A DNA stretch of 22,358 bases from SCRD01 sp046705285. GTDB lineage: Bacteria; Acidobacteriota; Terriglobia; UBA7540. Below the pieces are notes generated by a model. That model saw only the letters and a list, made by a program, of their open reading frames with translations. It ran no database searches and was not told the DNA's origin. Shown piece by piece: positions 15,360 through 22,358 of the stretch. The DNA is taken from the NCBI GenBank assembly GCA_046705285.1, contig JBJKQK010000057.1, positions 1-22,358 of the forward strand, in the 5' to 3' direction. Both the position numbers and the translations under genes were made by a program. Position 1 is the stretch's first letter; the number at the start of each line of letters is the position of its first letter.

Positions 15360-15983
15360 ATTCAGCAAGAAAGAGAACGTGAGCGCTGCACTCCCTGAAT
15401 GGACCAGAAATGGGGGGACCTTCAAAGTTCCCCGGAACTTGCATTATGATTGGACCTAAAACAGGGAGCACCTCAAGCGGCTCCTAGCGCTGCTGATCAG
15501 GCTCAGCGGACGTTGTGCATGGTGCCTGACGGAATCCAACAACAACTCCTAACATTTAATCTGGCATTACTAGAGCGACCAGCCTTGTACGTAAAACAGG
15601 AGACTACCCGAACTGTGCTGATGATTGGCCGGCCTCTCCCTCGGGGGATTTATCTACGGTAATGACGGGAATCACCCGATTGAATACGGCCCCTTTGTGC
15701 TGTAGTGTCGCACTTAGCTTTAGGGTTTCGCCGGTAAGAGTCGACCATATCGAGAATTTCTGGGGATCATGCCTATCGGTTATGCGTCTAGGGTCTCACC
15801 AGACGAGCGAACACACGCAGCGCCTGGCGAATGCGGGCCATCCCGAATCGCGGGTCGGACTGCTGTGCAGGTAAGATGGGCAACGTGGCGGCCATCGCGC
15901 AGGTTCTGAAACTGTTGAGAGGCAGAGCGCTTTCATTAAGGTATGACCTACATCCTCAGCCATAACTGGGGGGATCGCTTCCA
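15360..15983. other. Gene-poor region before the protease gene
   Basis: About 620 bp separate the HTH gene from the protease. The first 60 bp look like the decayed tail of the HTH gene. The remainder has only short open frames without recognisable motifs. A run of G at about 15968-15973, 10 nt before the GTG at 15984, is the likely ribosome site of the protease. I found no good promoter match. Confidence 0.5.
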
Positions 15984-18900
15984 GTGATCGACTTCCACTT
16001 AACCACCTCCAATACCCCCATCATAGGAGGCGGATTCCGATTCAGGCGGAGATTCGCGAATAGCGCATTGAGACTTCACGGCGTGTTCTCTTGGTTGCGT
16101 TATCTGGCCATCATTGCGTTCGTGCTAGGTGGAGCGGCAGGAAACAAGCTTCCAAAAGTCGCTCACACTAACGTGAAGCCGGAATTTCGCCACGGCATCG
16201 TGCTCATGGCATTTCACAAAGGTGTCTCAGTTGAGCAACAGCGAGCGATTCTCTCCGATGTCGACGCCAGAGAAATCAAGCGCATTGGTGTAGGTGTTCA
16301 CGTGCTGAGCGTGGGTCGAGGACGCGTTCTCAAAACGATTCAAGCACTCAAGACACACCGGGAGGTGCGCTACGCTGAGCCGGATTACCTGCAAACCGTG
16401 TCCGCTGGTTCTACTCCAAACGACACAAATTTCGGACTCCAGTGGGCTATCCAGAATACCGGACAGACAGTCAACGGTGTCACTGGGACGGCCGGCGCCG
16501 ATGAACGCGCGAAGGCTGCGTGGGGTATTACCACGGGATCGAACTCAGTGGTCGTTGCGGTTCTCGATACTGGGGTGCAGTATTCCCATCCTGACTTGGC
16601 GGTCAACATGTGGAATAACCCTGGAGGGATTGGCGGTTGTCCGGCTGGCACCCACGGTTATAACGTCGTGGACAACAACTGTGATCCGATGGATGACGAC
16701 ACTGCCTACAGCGGACATGGCACTCATGTGGCAGGGATCATCGGAGCAGTCGCTAATAACGCGGCGGGAGTTGCTGGCGTGAATTGGACGGCCAGCATCA
16801 TGGCCTTAAAGTGGCTGTCCAGCAACGATACTGGTAGCACCAGCGACCTTATCTCTGCAATGGACTGGGTCATAAAAGCCAAGCAAGCCGGAGTGAATGT
16901 GCGAGTGGCGAACGATTCGATAACTTTTGTGGGCACCGCATACTCGCAAGCGCTGTCGGATGAAATTGACCTGTTTGGATCCAACGACATCTTATTCGTA
17001 ACCGCCGCGGGCAACACAGCTCAAAATAATGACACGACTCCTCGATACCCTTGCTCCTACAACCGGCCTAATATGATCTGCGTCGCGGCAAGTGATCAGA
17101 ATGATCACCTGTGGAGCTCTTCGAATTATGGACCTACAACGGTGGAACTGGCTGCTCCTGGCGTTAACATCTATTCGACCTTACGGCTGAGCAACTATGG
17201 CTATATTAGTGGGACATCGATGGCGGCAGCCGAGGTGTCGGGTACAGCATCGTTAATTCTGTCACTCGGGTATCAGTCGGTAAGTAGCCTAAAGTCACAG
17301 ATCCTGAATAACGTGGATACTCTCGCCTCTTTGAACGGATTCGTGGGCACCAGCGGGCGGCTCAACGTTTGTAAAGCTGTGCCGGGGTGCACCTCTGATG
17401 TGACCGCAAAGCCCGGTAATCTGGGCCTGCCGGCGGTCACGGGCCTTGCCCAATATGGATCGCTCCTAGGCGCCTCAACAGGCATGTGGTCTGGAGTGCC
17501 GACGAATTACTCATACCAATGGTACCGTTGCGACGGCAATGGTTCAAACTGCTCGCCCATCAATGGAGCCAACTCGCAGACTTACGCGTTACTCGCGGAT
17601 GCCGATGTGGGTGAAACGCTCCGCGTCATGGTGACCGCTTCCAACACTTCGGGTTCTTCATCGGCACAATCCAGTGCAAGTTCTGTTGTCACGGATGCGT
17701 CGTCACCTTTTGGTATTAATTCGACGATCCTGGATGGCGACAATATAGGCGGGAGCTTGCAATGGCAGGCAAGTCCCACCCAGACAGTTAACTTTGTTCA
17801 ATTCTTCATCGACGGAGTGCTGAACCAGACGTTATCTTCTTCGCCCTACCTTTACAACGGGAGCACGACCGCTGCGCTAGATACTACGACGCTGTCCAAC
17901 GGCACACACGTGCTCGGGATCAGGGCTCTGTCAACCGATAACAGCACTTATGGATTCTATGGCGCTACCGTCTTGGTAGAAAACCCGCTTTCGATCACGA
18001 CCGGTTCGTTGCCCAACGGCACGCAGAACACGGCGTACAGCGCGACGCTGGCGGCGACGGGCGGGGTCACGCCCTATACCTGGTCGGTCACCTCCGGCAG
18101 CCTGCCGGCGGGGCTGGCCTTGAACTCCGGCAGCGGAGCGATCGCCGGGACGCCCACGGGCACCGGGACCAGCAGCTTCACCGTGCAGGTAGCGGACGCC
18201 AATTCCCAGACCGCCGCGAAGGCGCTGAGCATCACAGTGAATGCGCCGGCACCTTCGATCACGACCAGTTCGTTGCCTAACGGCACGCAGAACACGGCGT
18301 ACAGCGCGACGCTGGCGGCGACGGGCGGGATTACGCCCTATACCTGGTCGGTCACCTCCGGCAGCCTGCCGGCGGGGCTGGCCCTGAACTCCGGCAGCGG
18401 AGCGATCACCGGGACGCCCACGGGCACCGGGACCAGCAACTTCACCGTGCAGGTGACGGACGCCAATTCCCAGACCGCGGCGAAGGCGCTCAGCATCGCC
18501 ATCAACTCCGGCGGCGGGGGAGGAGGCGGGGCGATCAGTGTGGTGCAGGCGCAGAACGCCAACCAGACCGGCGTTTCATCCCTCACCGTGAACATCTCGA
18601 CCACCGCAGGTAATGCAATCCTCTGCGGCGTAAGCGAAGGCGACAACGATAGCGATACCTGGACCATTTCGGACAGCGCGGGTCAGGCCGGCTGGGCTCA
18701 GGATTCGAACGGGTATGTTACAGCCGACACCACGCAACGCGTCGATATGCGCTACATCACGAACTCCGCTGCTCTCACCTGGGTTCGTGCCAACTTCTCT
18801 TCGCCTGTCCGCTATGCGGCGACCATGGTCTGCTACGAAGTGAGCGGCATCGCGGGTATTCCGGCCGAGGATGCGAGCGTCAGTTCCACGTCGCCGGGCG

Positions 18901-19151
18901 GAGGGCTTGTCTCCGGCCCGCTGACCACGTCAAACGCCAATGACATTCTGATTTACATGGAGCGTAAGGGTGCAAACCAGACGGGCTGGACGGCCGGCTC
19001 CGGGTATACGATGCCCGCGAACGCCGCAAACGCCCGCATGGCCATCCAATACGCGGTCGTTTCAACGACGCAGAATAACACGACCACCTCCATGACCCCG
19101 ATTCCGGACACAAGCAGTTCTTCCGTCGGCATCTTCGCGGCGTTCAAATGA
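15984..19151 (+). CDS. Secreted subtilisin-like (S8) serine protease with Ig-like and putative-Ig repeat domains
   Basis: This 1055-residue protein is a probable extracellular or surface protease. Residues 1-36 are a basic extension, followed by a signal/membrane segment at about 38-53. A fervidolysin-type propeptide follows (about 60-135, ending REVRYAEPDYLQTV). The S8 domain (about 148-460) shows Asp195 in VAVLDTGVQYSHPDL, His245 in SGHGTHVAGIIGA, oxyanion Asn344 in TAAGN and Ser412 in GTSMAAAEVSG. Next come an Ig-like domain (SYQWYRCDGNG) and a NGTHVLGIRA Ig-like domain. Two He_PIG repeats at about 670-757 and 758-842, a glycine linker and a C-terminal beta domain (850-1055) complete it. 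The usual GTSMAxPHV is altered to GTSMAAAEV. The GTG start follows a G-rich site; an internal start near the signal segment is possible. No partner genes adjoin. Confidence 0.9.
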   Translation: MIDFHLTTSNTPIIGGGFRFRRRFANSALRLHGVFSWLRYLAIIAFVLGGAAGNKLPKVAHTNVKPEFRHGIVLMAFHKGVSVEQQRAILSDVDAREIKRIGVGVHVLSVGRGRVLKTIQALKTHREVRYAEPDYLQTVSAGSTPNDTNFGLQWAIQNTGQTVNGVTGTAGADERAKAAWGITTGSNSVVVAVLDTGVQYSHPDLAVNMWNNPGGIGGCPAGTHGYNVVDNNCDPMDDDTAYSGHGTHVAGIIGAVANNAAGVAGVNWTASIMALKWLSSNDTGSTSDLISAMDWVIKAKQAGVNVRVANDSITFVGTAYSQALSDEIDLFGSNDILFVTAAGNTAQNNDTTPRYPCSYNRPNMICVAASDQNDHLWSSSNYGPTTVELAAPGVNIYSTLRLSNYGYISGTSMAAAEVSGTASLILSLGYQSVSSLKSQILNNVDTLASLNGFVGTSGRLNVCKAVPGCTSDVTAKPGNLGLPAVTGLAQYGSLLGASTGMWSGVPTNYSYQWYRCDGNGSNCSPINGANSQTYALLADADVGETLRVMVTASNTSGSSSAQSSASSVVTDASSPFGINSTILDGDNIGGSLQWQASPTQTVNFVQFFIDGVLNQTLSSSPYLYNGSTTAALDTTTLSNGTHVLGIRALSTDNSTYGFYGATVLVENPLSITTGSLPNGTQNTAYSATLAATGGVTPYTWSVTSGSLPAGLALNSGSGAIAGTPTGTGTSSFTVQVADANSQTAAKALSITVNAPAPSITTSSLPNGTQNTAYSATLAATGGITPYTWSVTSGSLPAGLALNSGSGAITGTPTGTGTSNFTVQVTDANSQTAAKALSIAINSGGGGGGGAISVVQAQNANQTGVSSLTVNISTTAGNAILCGVSEGDNDSDTWTISDSAGQAGWAQDSNGYVTADTTQRVDMRYITNSAALTWVRANFSSPVRYAATMVCYEVSGIAGIPAEDASVSSTSPGGGLVSGPLTTSNANDILIYMERKGANQTGWTAGSGYTMPANAANARMAIQYAVVSTTQNNTTTSMTPIPDTSSSSVGIFAAFK
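17991..18509 (+). repeat. Two tandem 264-bp repeats encoding He_PIG (putative Ig) domains
   Basis: Unit 1 (17991-18254) and unit 2 (18255-18509) are direct in-frame repeats with an 88-codon period. By hand count they differ at about 11 of the first 240 positions, so they are roughly 95% identical. Each encodes TPYTWSVTSGSLPAGLALN and SGAI.GTPTGTGTS. The repeats and the DNA after them are visibly richer in G and C than the protease-domain DNA before them. Confidence 0.9.
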
Positions 19152-19603
19152 CCGGCTGCAAGTGTATATAGATGGGTATTTTGTGGCGTTGTCCTCATGC
19201 TATTGCACTGAGTTTCGAATTGGATACCAACACCTGAAGGAATCGTTCTGTTTGAAGTTGGTGACCACGGACAATGTCCTCCTGTCCGTGGGCTTTCTGA
19301 CCCATGAAGAACCCACGCTCAGAAAAGCACTGAACGTGGCCACCCGCTACCTTCCTTGGGGTCCTGCTCGCGGATTTACCCGAAACGTCGAAAATGCTTC
19401 CAGAATTGCGGCCACCCCTCGCGCGGCAACCAGCCAACAAAAATGTTGCCCTTTTGAGCAGCCCCCCAGGAGTTGACGTCCCCCCTGAAAACCGAATGAG
19501 TGAGAGAGTGAGTTTTCCGGCAAAATCCTAGATTGAGAAGGAGGGCTTTGCCGATGGAGAAGGTGAACTGCCCGGGGTTTTGTACCACCGTCAGGGAGAG
19601 GGC
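19152..19603. other. Non-coding stretch between the protease gene and the IS3 remnant
   Basis: No gene is supported here. It holds one hairpin (19265-19291). From about 19470 onward there is C-rich sequence and an ATG (19554) with AAGGAGG just upstream, but that frame runs into the IS3 remnant after about 20 codons. It may be the outer end of the broken IS3-type element or the stub of another one. I could not define a terminal repeat. Confidence 0.45.
19265..19291 (+). terminator. Hairpin downstream of the protease gene, possible terminator
   Basis: CCACGGACA (19265-19273) and TGTCCGTGG (19283-19291) form a perfect 9-bp stem with a 9-nt loop, 113 nt after the protease stop. The following GGCTTTCT has only a weak T-run. 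It is the best hairpin near the gene end. Confidence 0.4.
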
Positions 19604-19909
19604 TTACATCACAGCTTCAGGCTGTGAAAATGCCTTCGGTGTTTCCAGAGGGCTATCGGCTGCCGGTACCGGCGGCCTATAGCCGAACGTTGAATGGGGG
19701 CGCCGGGTGTTGTATTCCACCCGCCACGGTTCGATTACGACCTGCGCCTCCTTCAGGGAATAAAAGATTTCTCCATTCAAGCATTCATCTCTCAGGTTGC
19801 CGTTGAAGCTCTCGCAGTAGCCGTTTTCCCAGGGACTCCCTGGTTCGATGTACAACGTTCCGGCGCCGAGACTCGCTAACCACTTCGGCAACTCCCGGGC
19901 CACGAATTG
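19604..19909 (-). pseudogene. IS3-family transposase (OrfB) remnant, C-terminal third only
   Basis: The minus strand encodes about 100 residues of an IS3-family DDE integrase: FVARELPKWLASLG, YIEPGSPWENGYCESFNG with the third catalytic acid (Glu), LRDECLN, and the tail EYNTRRPHSTFGYRPP. It stops at TAA 19604-19606. The two Asp residues of the DDE triad, the helix-turn-helix OrfA and the rest of OrfB are missing. Its 5' end stops at the codon pair Gln-Phe (19909-19904), the place where intact relatives read NGPEF. There it meets another IS3 remnant on the opposite strand. It cannot be a functional transposase. Confidence 0.85.
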
Positions 19910-20054
19910 GTTTCGAAGGTTCTAGACCGATGGGGTTACGAACACGGAGTGACGCTGGATTTCAGCCGACCCGGCAAGCCTACGACAATGCGTACGTGGA
20001 ATCGTTCAACGGACGGCTGCGGGACGAATGCTTGAACGCGATTGATTTCGATAC
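19904..20054 (+). pseudogene. Second IS3-family transposase (OrfB) remnant, frameshifted
   Basis: On the plus strand from GAA at 19904 the sequence reads ELVSKVLDRWGYEHGV and LDFSRPGKPT. After a one-base loss near 19980-19985, it continues in another frame as DNAYVESFNGRLRDECLN. Together these are the IS3 OrfB region NGPEF..GKPTDNAxVESFNG, including the last catalytic Glu. The sequence diverges from the remnant on the other strand, so the two come from different IS3-type elements. Its tail is lost at or before the IS110 boundary around 20055. It is non-functional. Confidence 0.8.
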
Positions 20055-21485
20055 TCTCCTAAGGAACACGTTCAATCGGCATGAGGTGAAATCCAAGAGT
20101 GGCAGCTTGCCTCCTTAGTCGGACAAACTGGCGGTGGCGAGCCCGTGCTTCGACACCTGCGAAAATGCTTTCGTCGTAGGGCTGGAGTGTGGTGACGATG
20201 TGGTAAAGGACTCGGGCGAGTTTGTGCGCGGTGGCAGTGATCGCGGCGGGAGTTCCGAGACGGGTTCGCAGGCGGCGGAAATACTGTCCGAGATAAGACT
20301 GACTGCGATGCAAAGACTGGGCAGCCATGCGCAGAGCCACAGCAAGTCGGCTGACCACCTTGCAGGTTTTCACGGAGAGGATTCGGCCGCCGCTGATCCG
20401 ATTATCCGGACAAAGCCCCAGCCAGGAAGCAAAGGCCGCCCCGGTGGGAAACTTGTGGAGGTCTGGACCGACCTCGGTCAAGAGGGCGTGGGCGGTTAAA
20501 GCGCTAACGCCGGGCACTTCTGTAAGATCAACGCCGAAGATCCGGTACAGATGAGACCGGAGATCAAAACACGGTTCATTGCGCCGCGGCTTGTGACGGT
20601 CCTTGGGTCGAGCAAGAGGTTTCTGATGAGTCGGCAAGCGGCCCTCAAGTTTGGCCAGGTATCTCTCAATGTCGCGATCGCATTCAGCTATCCAGCTCTG
20701 GTACTGCCGGTAAGCCTGAAGGGACTGTCGAAGTGTGAACAAGTGCTCAGGGCGGTAGTCACCCAGGAGGGCTTCGTCTATCGTGCCCTGGCTTGCGGCC
20801 ATACGCGGATCACGCAACCCGGCGAGTTTTCGAGGATCCCGCTCGCCGGCCAGAATCGCTTCCACAATGGCGAGACCTGTCGTTCCGGTGAGATCGCTGA
20901 TCACATGATGCAGTTGAATGTTCATCTGATCCAGGGCTTTCTGCATGTGCTGAATGTGAACCGAAGCCAATTGCACGAGACTTTCACGGTGGCGCCAAAG
21001 GGAACGCAAAGCGCAGATGTTTTGGGGTGGACGGTGGGATGCCCGAAGGAGGCCTACGGAATGGAGGTTCTGTAACCACTGGCAATCGGCAACGTCAGTC
21101 TTCCGGCCCGGTACATTCTTGACGTGGCGAGCACTCACTAGGCAAACACGAAATCCACTATCTTCCAGGATTTGGAATAAGGGAATCCAGAAGACGCCGG
21201 TGGATTCCATCGCGACGCTTTCAATCTTGCACTGCTTGAGCCAGTCGGCCAAACGTTCAAGGTCCGAGGTGAAAGTCGCAAAACGACGGACCGGCTGCGG
21301 GTCGCGGTCGGCCGGCACAGCGACATAGATTTCGGTAGCACCGATGTCGACTCCGGCGGCATGGGGTTCGATCACGTGTGCAGGAAAAGAGGGGCGAGAC
21401 TTACGGGGACTTTTTCGTCTTGGCATGATTTCTCCTCCTTGCCAATGGCAGACGGCCCGAGGGTGTTCGGCAAGTAATCTCCTAA
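20055..21485 (-). mobile_element. IS110-family insertion element
   Basis: An intact IS110-type transposase gene fills most of this interval. The 8-bp sequence TCTCCTAA occurs at 20055-20062, overlapping the transposase stop, and again at 21478-21485, 52 nt upstream of its start. They are direct repeats 1423 bp apart, a plausible IS110 length, and contain the CT core typical of IS110 target and donor sites. Terminal inverted repeats are not expected in this family. If these are the true ends, almost no non-coding space remains for the guide (bridge/seek) RNA, so the right boundary may instead extend toward 21664. The element lies at the end of the IS3 remnant. Confidence 0.6.
20059..21426 (-). 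CDS. IS110-family transposase (DEDD/Tnp serine recombinase type)
   Basis: This 455-residue protein is complete. The N-terminal RuvC-like domain has the four acidic motifs: GVDIGATEIYVAV (Asp), VAMESTGVFW (Glu) and GRKTDVADCQWLQ (two Asp). A coiled middle part contains VHIQHMQKALDQMNIQLH and ISDLTGTTGLAIVEAILAGE. The C-terminal Transposase_20 domain has LTEVPGVSALTAHAL and FASWLGLCPDNRISGGR, and ends with ATAHKLARVLYHIVTT and a short basic tail. The ATG follows AAGGAGGAGAA at a good distance. Length is usual for the larger IS110 members. Such enzymes recombine a circular element into a target selected by an element-encoded structured RNA. No frameshift or stop was found, so the enzyme may still be active. 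Confidence 0.95.
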   Translation of the reverse strand: MPRRKSPRKSRPSFPAHVIEPHAAGVDIGATEIYVAVPADRDPQPVRRFATFTSDLERLADWLKQCKIESVAMESTGVFWIPLFQILEDSGFRVCLVSARHVKNVPGRKTDVADCQWLQNLHSVGLLRASHRPPQNICALRSLWRHRESLVQLASVHIQHMQKALDQMNIQLHHVISDLTGTTGLAIVEAILAGERDPRKLAGLRDPRMAASQGTIDEALLGDYRPEHLFTLRQSLQAYRQYQSWIAECDRDIERYLAKLEGRLPTHQKPLARPKDRHKPRRNEPCFDLRSHLYRIFGVDLTEVPGVSALTAHALLTEVGPDLHKFPTGAAFASWLGLCPDNRISGGRILSVKTCKVVSRLAVALRMAAQSLHRSQSYLGQYFRRLRTRLGTPAAITATAHKLARVLYHIVTTLQPYDESIFAGVEARARHRQFVRLRRQAATLGFHLMPIERVP

Positions 21486-21664
21486 ACGGGATCGGCTTGC
21501 CTGAATTCGTGGAGGCAGGACGTCACCAATGATGCGAACACCAGACTCGGAGCCACGCTCATTTACGGGCTCGATTTATCAAGCACCAGTGATTATCCGG
21601 CTTACTTGCCGCCTGCATTTCGGCACAGCCAGCATACGCTATCTCGAGCGGTGTTCCTTACCGA
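21486..21664. other. Stretch between IS110 and IS21 elements; unrecognised open frame or IS110 non-coding end
   Basis: One plus-strand frame is open from 21486 to 21708 without a plausible start (it includes RLGATLIYGLDLSSTSDYPA), and I do not recognise it. It could be a fragment of a host gene broken by the insertions. It could also be the 5' non-coding end of the IS110 element, upstream of its transposase, where IS110-group guide RNAs are encoded. TTGCCT/AGGCA arms near 21497-21519 could form a small hairpin. Confidence 0.35.
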
Positions 21665-22358
21665 TGTGAGTTTGACCAGCAAAGTCAACCGCTCATTTGG
21701 TCCACAATGATGGCCTGATTTGGCCCACCTGGAAAGCTAAGCCGAGTACTCTGTTCTGGGCTAGGCCCGGAACGGAGGCGGCGGTGGATTGGAGAGCGAA
21801 GGTGGAGCTATTTGAGCAGATTCGACGGGAGTACGAGTTTGGGGTTGGCACGATCCAGGGTGTGGCCCGGAAGTTTGGGGTCCACCGTCGGATGGTACGG
21901 GAAGCGCTGGCGAACGCCCTGCCGGCACGCCGAAAGAAGCCGGAGAGAAAGAGGCCCAAGCTTTCGGCCGCCATGCCGATGATCGACGCGATCCTGGAAG
22001 CAGACCGGCGGGCACCGCGCAAGCAGCGGCACACGGCACGGCGGATTTATCAGCGGATTCGGGCCGAGTTGCCGGGCTGCGAGGTGGCGGAATCGACGGT
22101 GCGGGAATATGTGCGGCGGAAGCAAGAGCTCGGACTAATCCGTCGGGAGACGTTCGTGCCGCAGAGTTATGCCTAGGGCTCGGAAGCGCAGGTGGACTGG
22201 TACGAAGCTTATTCCGATCTGGGCGGGGAACGGCAGAAGTTGCAGGTCTTCTCGCTGCGGAGCATGGCCAGTGGAGCGGCGTTCCATCGGGCCTATCCGC
22301 GAGCGACCCAGCAGGCATTTCTGGAAGCCCATGAATTGGCGTTTCGTTACTATGGGGG
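21665..22358 (+). mobile_element. IS21-family element, left part (runs off the window)
   Basis: An istA-type gene starts at 21784. Upstream are two imperfect direct repeats, ATTTGGTCCAC (21695-21705) and ATTTGGCCCAC (21718-21728), 23 bp apart. Multiple short repeats near the ends are typical of IS21 elements. A TGT at about 21665 is a possible outer terminus, but the other end is outside the window and cannot confirm it. Confidence 0.6.
21784..22358 (+). pseudogene. istA: IS21-family transposase istA, interrupted by an in-frame TAG and cut by the window edge
   Basis: From GTG 21784, with GGAGG at 21774-21778 upstream, the frame reads an N-terminal helix-turn-helix region (EFGVGTIQGVARKFGVHRRM). 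It continues through TARRIYQRIRAEL to FVPQSYA, then meets TAG at 22174-22176. It goes on without frame change as GSEAQVDWYEAYSDLGG, LQVFSLRSMASGAAFHRAYP and QAFLEAHELAF to the window end. QVDW holds the first Asp of the DDE catalytic domain, so the stop removes the whole catalytic part. A single G-to-A change in a Trp TGG codon would explain the TAG. An upstream ATG at 21697 is in frame but lies in the terminal-repeat region. istB would lie beyond the window. Confidence 0.85.

Noticed and set aside
17991..18509. Repeats in the protease gene as an assembly duplication
   Set aside because: The copies differ at about 5% of positions and stay in frame, which fits genuine tandem domains rather than an assembly artefact.
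19162..19588. Short open frames on both strands after the protease gene
   Set aside because: Mutually overlapping, without motifs, lying in hairpin and IS-flank DNA.
20134..21328. Plus-strand open frames opposite the IS110 transposase
   Set aside because: Shadow frames of the intact minus-strand transposase.
1..22358. CRISPR array, tRNA or rRNA genes
   Set aside because: No regularly spaced short repeats and no cloverleaf or conserved rRNA segments were seen by eye on either strand.

Overview
The window reads like a chromosomal segment of a GC-rich Gram-negative soil-type bacterium, most likely an Acidobacteriota member. This is inferred from gene style: an Oar-like TonB-dependent receptor with an N-terminal carboxypeptidase-regulatory domain, a large secreted S8 protease with putative-Ig repeats, and exported sugar-acid enzymes. 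No rRNA, tRNA or CRISPR array was seen, so the taxonomy is not anchored by a marker gene.

Layout. (1) 1-794, minus strand: the N-terminal 264 residues of GDP-mannose 4,6-dehydratase, cut by the window edge. (2) 1458-13980: a sugar-acid (hexuronate/aldonate) utilisation locus on the plus strand. It contains an ACS-type MFS transporter, a decayed scrap of a TonB-dependent receptor, an intact TonB-dependent receptor, two UxuA-like (mannonate dehydratase family) proteins with Tat-like leaders, an RraA-like protein with a Sec signal peptide, a zinc-type dehydrogenase, an SDR dehydrogenase, KDPG aldolase and KDG kinase. The second UxuA-like gene carries an in-frame TAA that cuts off its conserved C-terminus. 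A small minus-strand ORF with a perfect Shine-Dalgarno sequence lies between the RraA gene and the dehydrogenase. (3) 13981-15983: gene-poor DNA holding one small helix-turn-helix/coiled-coil gene. (4) 15984-19151: a 1055-residue multidomain subtilisin-like protease with two near-identical repeats. (5) 19152-22358: a pile-up of mobile elements, with two IS3-type transposase remnants joined head to head, an IS110-family element with an intact transposase, and the left part of an IS21-family element whose istA has an amber stop.

How the locus may work (inference). The receptor would bring a uronate-containing ligand across the outer membrane. Exported UxuA-like enzymes and the exported RraA-like protein would act in the periplasm, and the MFS carrier would import the sugar acid. 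The cytoplasmic dehydrogenases, KdgK and Eda would finish the pathway as 2-keto-3-deoxygluconate -> KDPG -> pyruvate + glyceraldehyde-3-phosphate. A zinc dehydrogenase and an SDR beside UxuA resemble the Bacillus subtilis exu locus (yjmD, uxuA, yjmF). No uronate isomerase and no regulator gene lie inside the window.

The most interesting points are the apparent periplasmic placement of normally cytoplasmic enzymes, their altered metal-ligand motifs, the nonsense codon in the second UxuA-like gene, the TonB-receptor relic in the receptor's own leader, and the symmetric IS3 fusion.
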